From assembly GCA_018894105.1 (NCBI GenBank), contig CM032125.1, forward strand, positions 30,179,032-30,243,031: DNA of 64,000 nt, given 5' to 3'. Below, in pieces: positions 63,393 through 64,000 of this stretch (position 1 is the first letter of the stretch; each line of letters starts with the position of its first letter). Source of the DNA: Jacaranda mimosifolia. Lineage: Eukaryota; Streptophyta; Magnoliopsida; Lamiales; Bignoniaceae. The position numbers and the translations under genes are program-made. The notes under the pieces were generated by a model. That model searched no databases. It saw only the letters and a program-made list of their open reading frames with translations, and was not told the origin of the DNA.

Positions 63393-63704
63393 TCCATTAT
63401 CTTGCTTTTCCTCTATTTTTATTGGTTCTTTCTTTGGTCTTTTGCCCATGTGGGATATTGGTTTCGCCAATATTAACTTGCTTGCATCTTTCTTGGGGGC
63501 CCTGGGATTTACTTAAATGTGCAGCAAGAAACAGTTTAAACTTGATAATAATAACTTCTTCGTTTCTTTGTTTTGATGAGGATCAAATTAAACGCCGAAG
63601 AAAAGGGACTTGTATACAGCTTATCAAAATAAGATATTTACATTTTGGTATGTCAACCTAAGAAATCTCTTCTGGTGGATCTAACTCCAGTCCAACCAAG
63701 ATTT

Positions 63705-64000
63705 TCAAGCTCTGATAACCCTCCCAACAGAAGATCTGACCCTGAACACATGCTCTTCTCCAGTGCATTTATCCACCTTAACAATCCAGTTACTCTTATT
63801 CTTCCCATCCGCCGCAATTCTCGTCAGCAGCAATCCTTCCCCAATCGGCAGCAACTGCGTCCGCAGAGGGCTGTTCCTCCACGACTCTCTGCAAAACGCA
63901 TTATACCCTAGTACGATTTTGTTCTGACGCCCCATTTTCTCCTGAAGGGCAGGTATAATTTTTTCATGGTTTTCAAGATTGCAGTCTATGGCGACGAAAT
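63705..64000 (-). CDS. DUF1442 family gene copy 3, partial (runs off the window)
   Basis: The C-terminal ~98 codons, from DFVAIDCNLENHEK to SVGRVIRA and stop, are open without a frameshift. Compared with the intact copy it has a few substitutions. The 5' part lies beyond the right edge, so whether it is complete cannot be judged. It sits in unit 9 after R9, as expected for type C units. Confidence 0.85.
   Translation of the reverse strand, partial: FVAIDCNLENHEKIIPALQEKMGRQNKIVLGYNAFCRESWRNSPLRTQLLPIGEGLLLTRIAADGKNKSNWIVKVDKCTGEEHVFRVRSSVGRVIRA

Larger units (their letters stand above)
42940..64000. repeat. Higher-order tandem array: nine units in three super-units
   Basis: Nine copies of a ~220-bp element (R) mark nine units. 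By flanking sequence they fall into three repeating types in fixed order A-B-C, A-B-C, A-B-C. A = units 1, 4 and 7: short degenerate kinase fragment. B = units 2, 5 and 8: a shared upstream block; units 5 and 8 carry a DUF1442 stub and a kinase fragment. C = units 3, 6 and 9: DUF1442 gene on the minus strand, then a kinase 3' fragment in units 3 and 6. R-to-R distances between same-type units are about 8.9 and 7.9 kb (A), 10.8 and 6.4 kb (B), and 9.8 and 6.4 kb (C); differences are due to transposon insertions and deletions. The array leaves the right edge of the window. Confidence 0.85.

Overview
The window is nuclear DNA from a flowering plant, probably a eudicot. The evidence is AT-rich intergenic DNA, short GT-AG introns, plant-type ribosomal protein genes, an LRR receptor kinase, the plant-specific DUF1442 family, and relics of Copia, hAT, Mutator, Helitron, PIF/Harbinger-like and pararetrovirus origin. 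I cannot name the species from the sequence alone.

Left part (1-20.4 kb). Positions 1-2460 hold a broken endogenous pararetrovirus fragment (Caulimoviridae, minus strand). Four conserved housekeeping genes follow, all on the minus strand: ribosomal protein S20/uS10 (4280-6305), pICln methylosome subunit (8211-10653), ribosomal protein S13/uS15 (12224-13887) and a CML13/14-type calmodulin-like protein (17773-18216). I reconstructed their exons by hand; phases close in every case and protein lengths match the families. The first three have telo-box and/or TGGGCC promoter elements, as expected for translation and RNP-assembly genes. An AT-rich minisatellite and an internally deleted Copia element (LTR, tRNA-iMet primer site, RNase H tail) close this part.

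Middle part (20.4-37.9 kb). I see no convincing host gene. It is a transposon graveyard: a head-to-tail series of Helitron-like units, one holding a GC-rich captured fragment (23.9-25.4 kb); a GC-rich hAT-type MITE with 8-bp target duplication (27.8-28.3 kb); a full-length non-autonomous Helitron (28398-30684); PIF-like MITEs; a possible solo LTR; another hAT MITE (36.9-37.4 kb); and two unexplained GC-rich islands.

Right part (38-64 kb). A complete four-exon LRR receptor-like kinase gene (37996-40878, 672 aa) encodes a kinase domain lacking the HRD and DFG aspartates, so it is a probable pseudokinase. It is followed by a 631-bp tandem duplication and then, from 42.9 kb to the right edge, by the most striking structure here. 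This is a higher-order tandem array of nine units, arranged as three super-units of three sub-types. Every unit starts with the same unrecognised ~220-bp plus-strand element ('R'), which has two predicted stem-loops and a candidate 5' splice site. R is followed by a whole, frameshifted or nearly deleted minus-strand DUF1442 gene, and in most units by a fragment of the last exon and 3' UTR of the upstream kinase gene, often with its 3' splice site kept. One DUF1442 copy is intact (57347-58064), one is frameshifted, one runs off the window, and three survive only as 3' stubs. Shared insertions (a solo LTR in super-units 2 and 3 only; two hAT elements and a Mutator-like element in single units) let the duplications be ordered in time.

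All calls were made by eye from the sequence and remembered family features. No database search was run.
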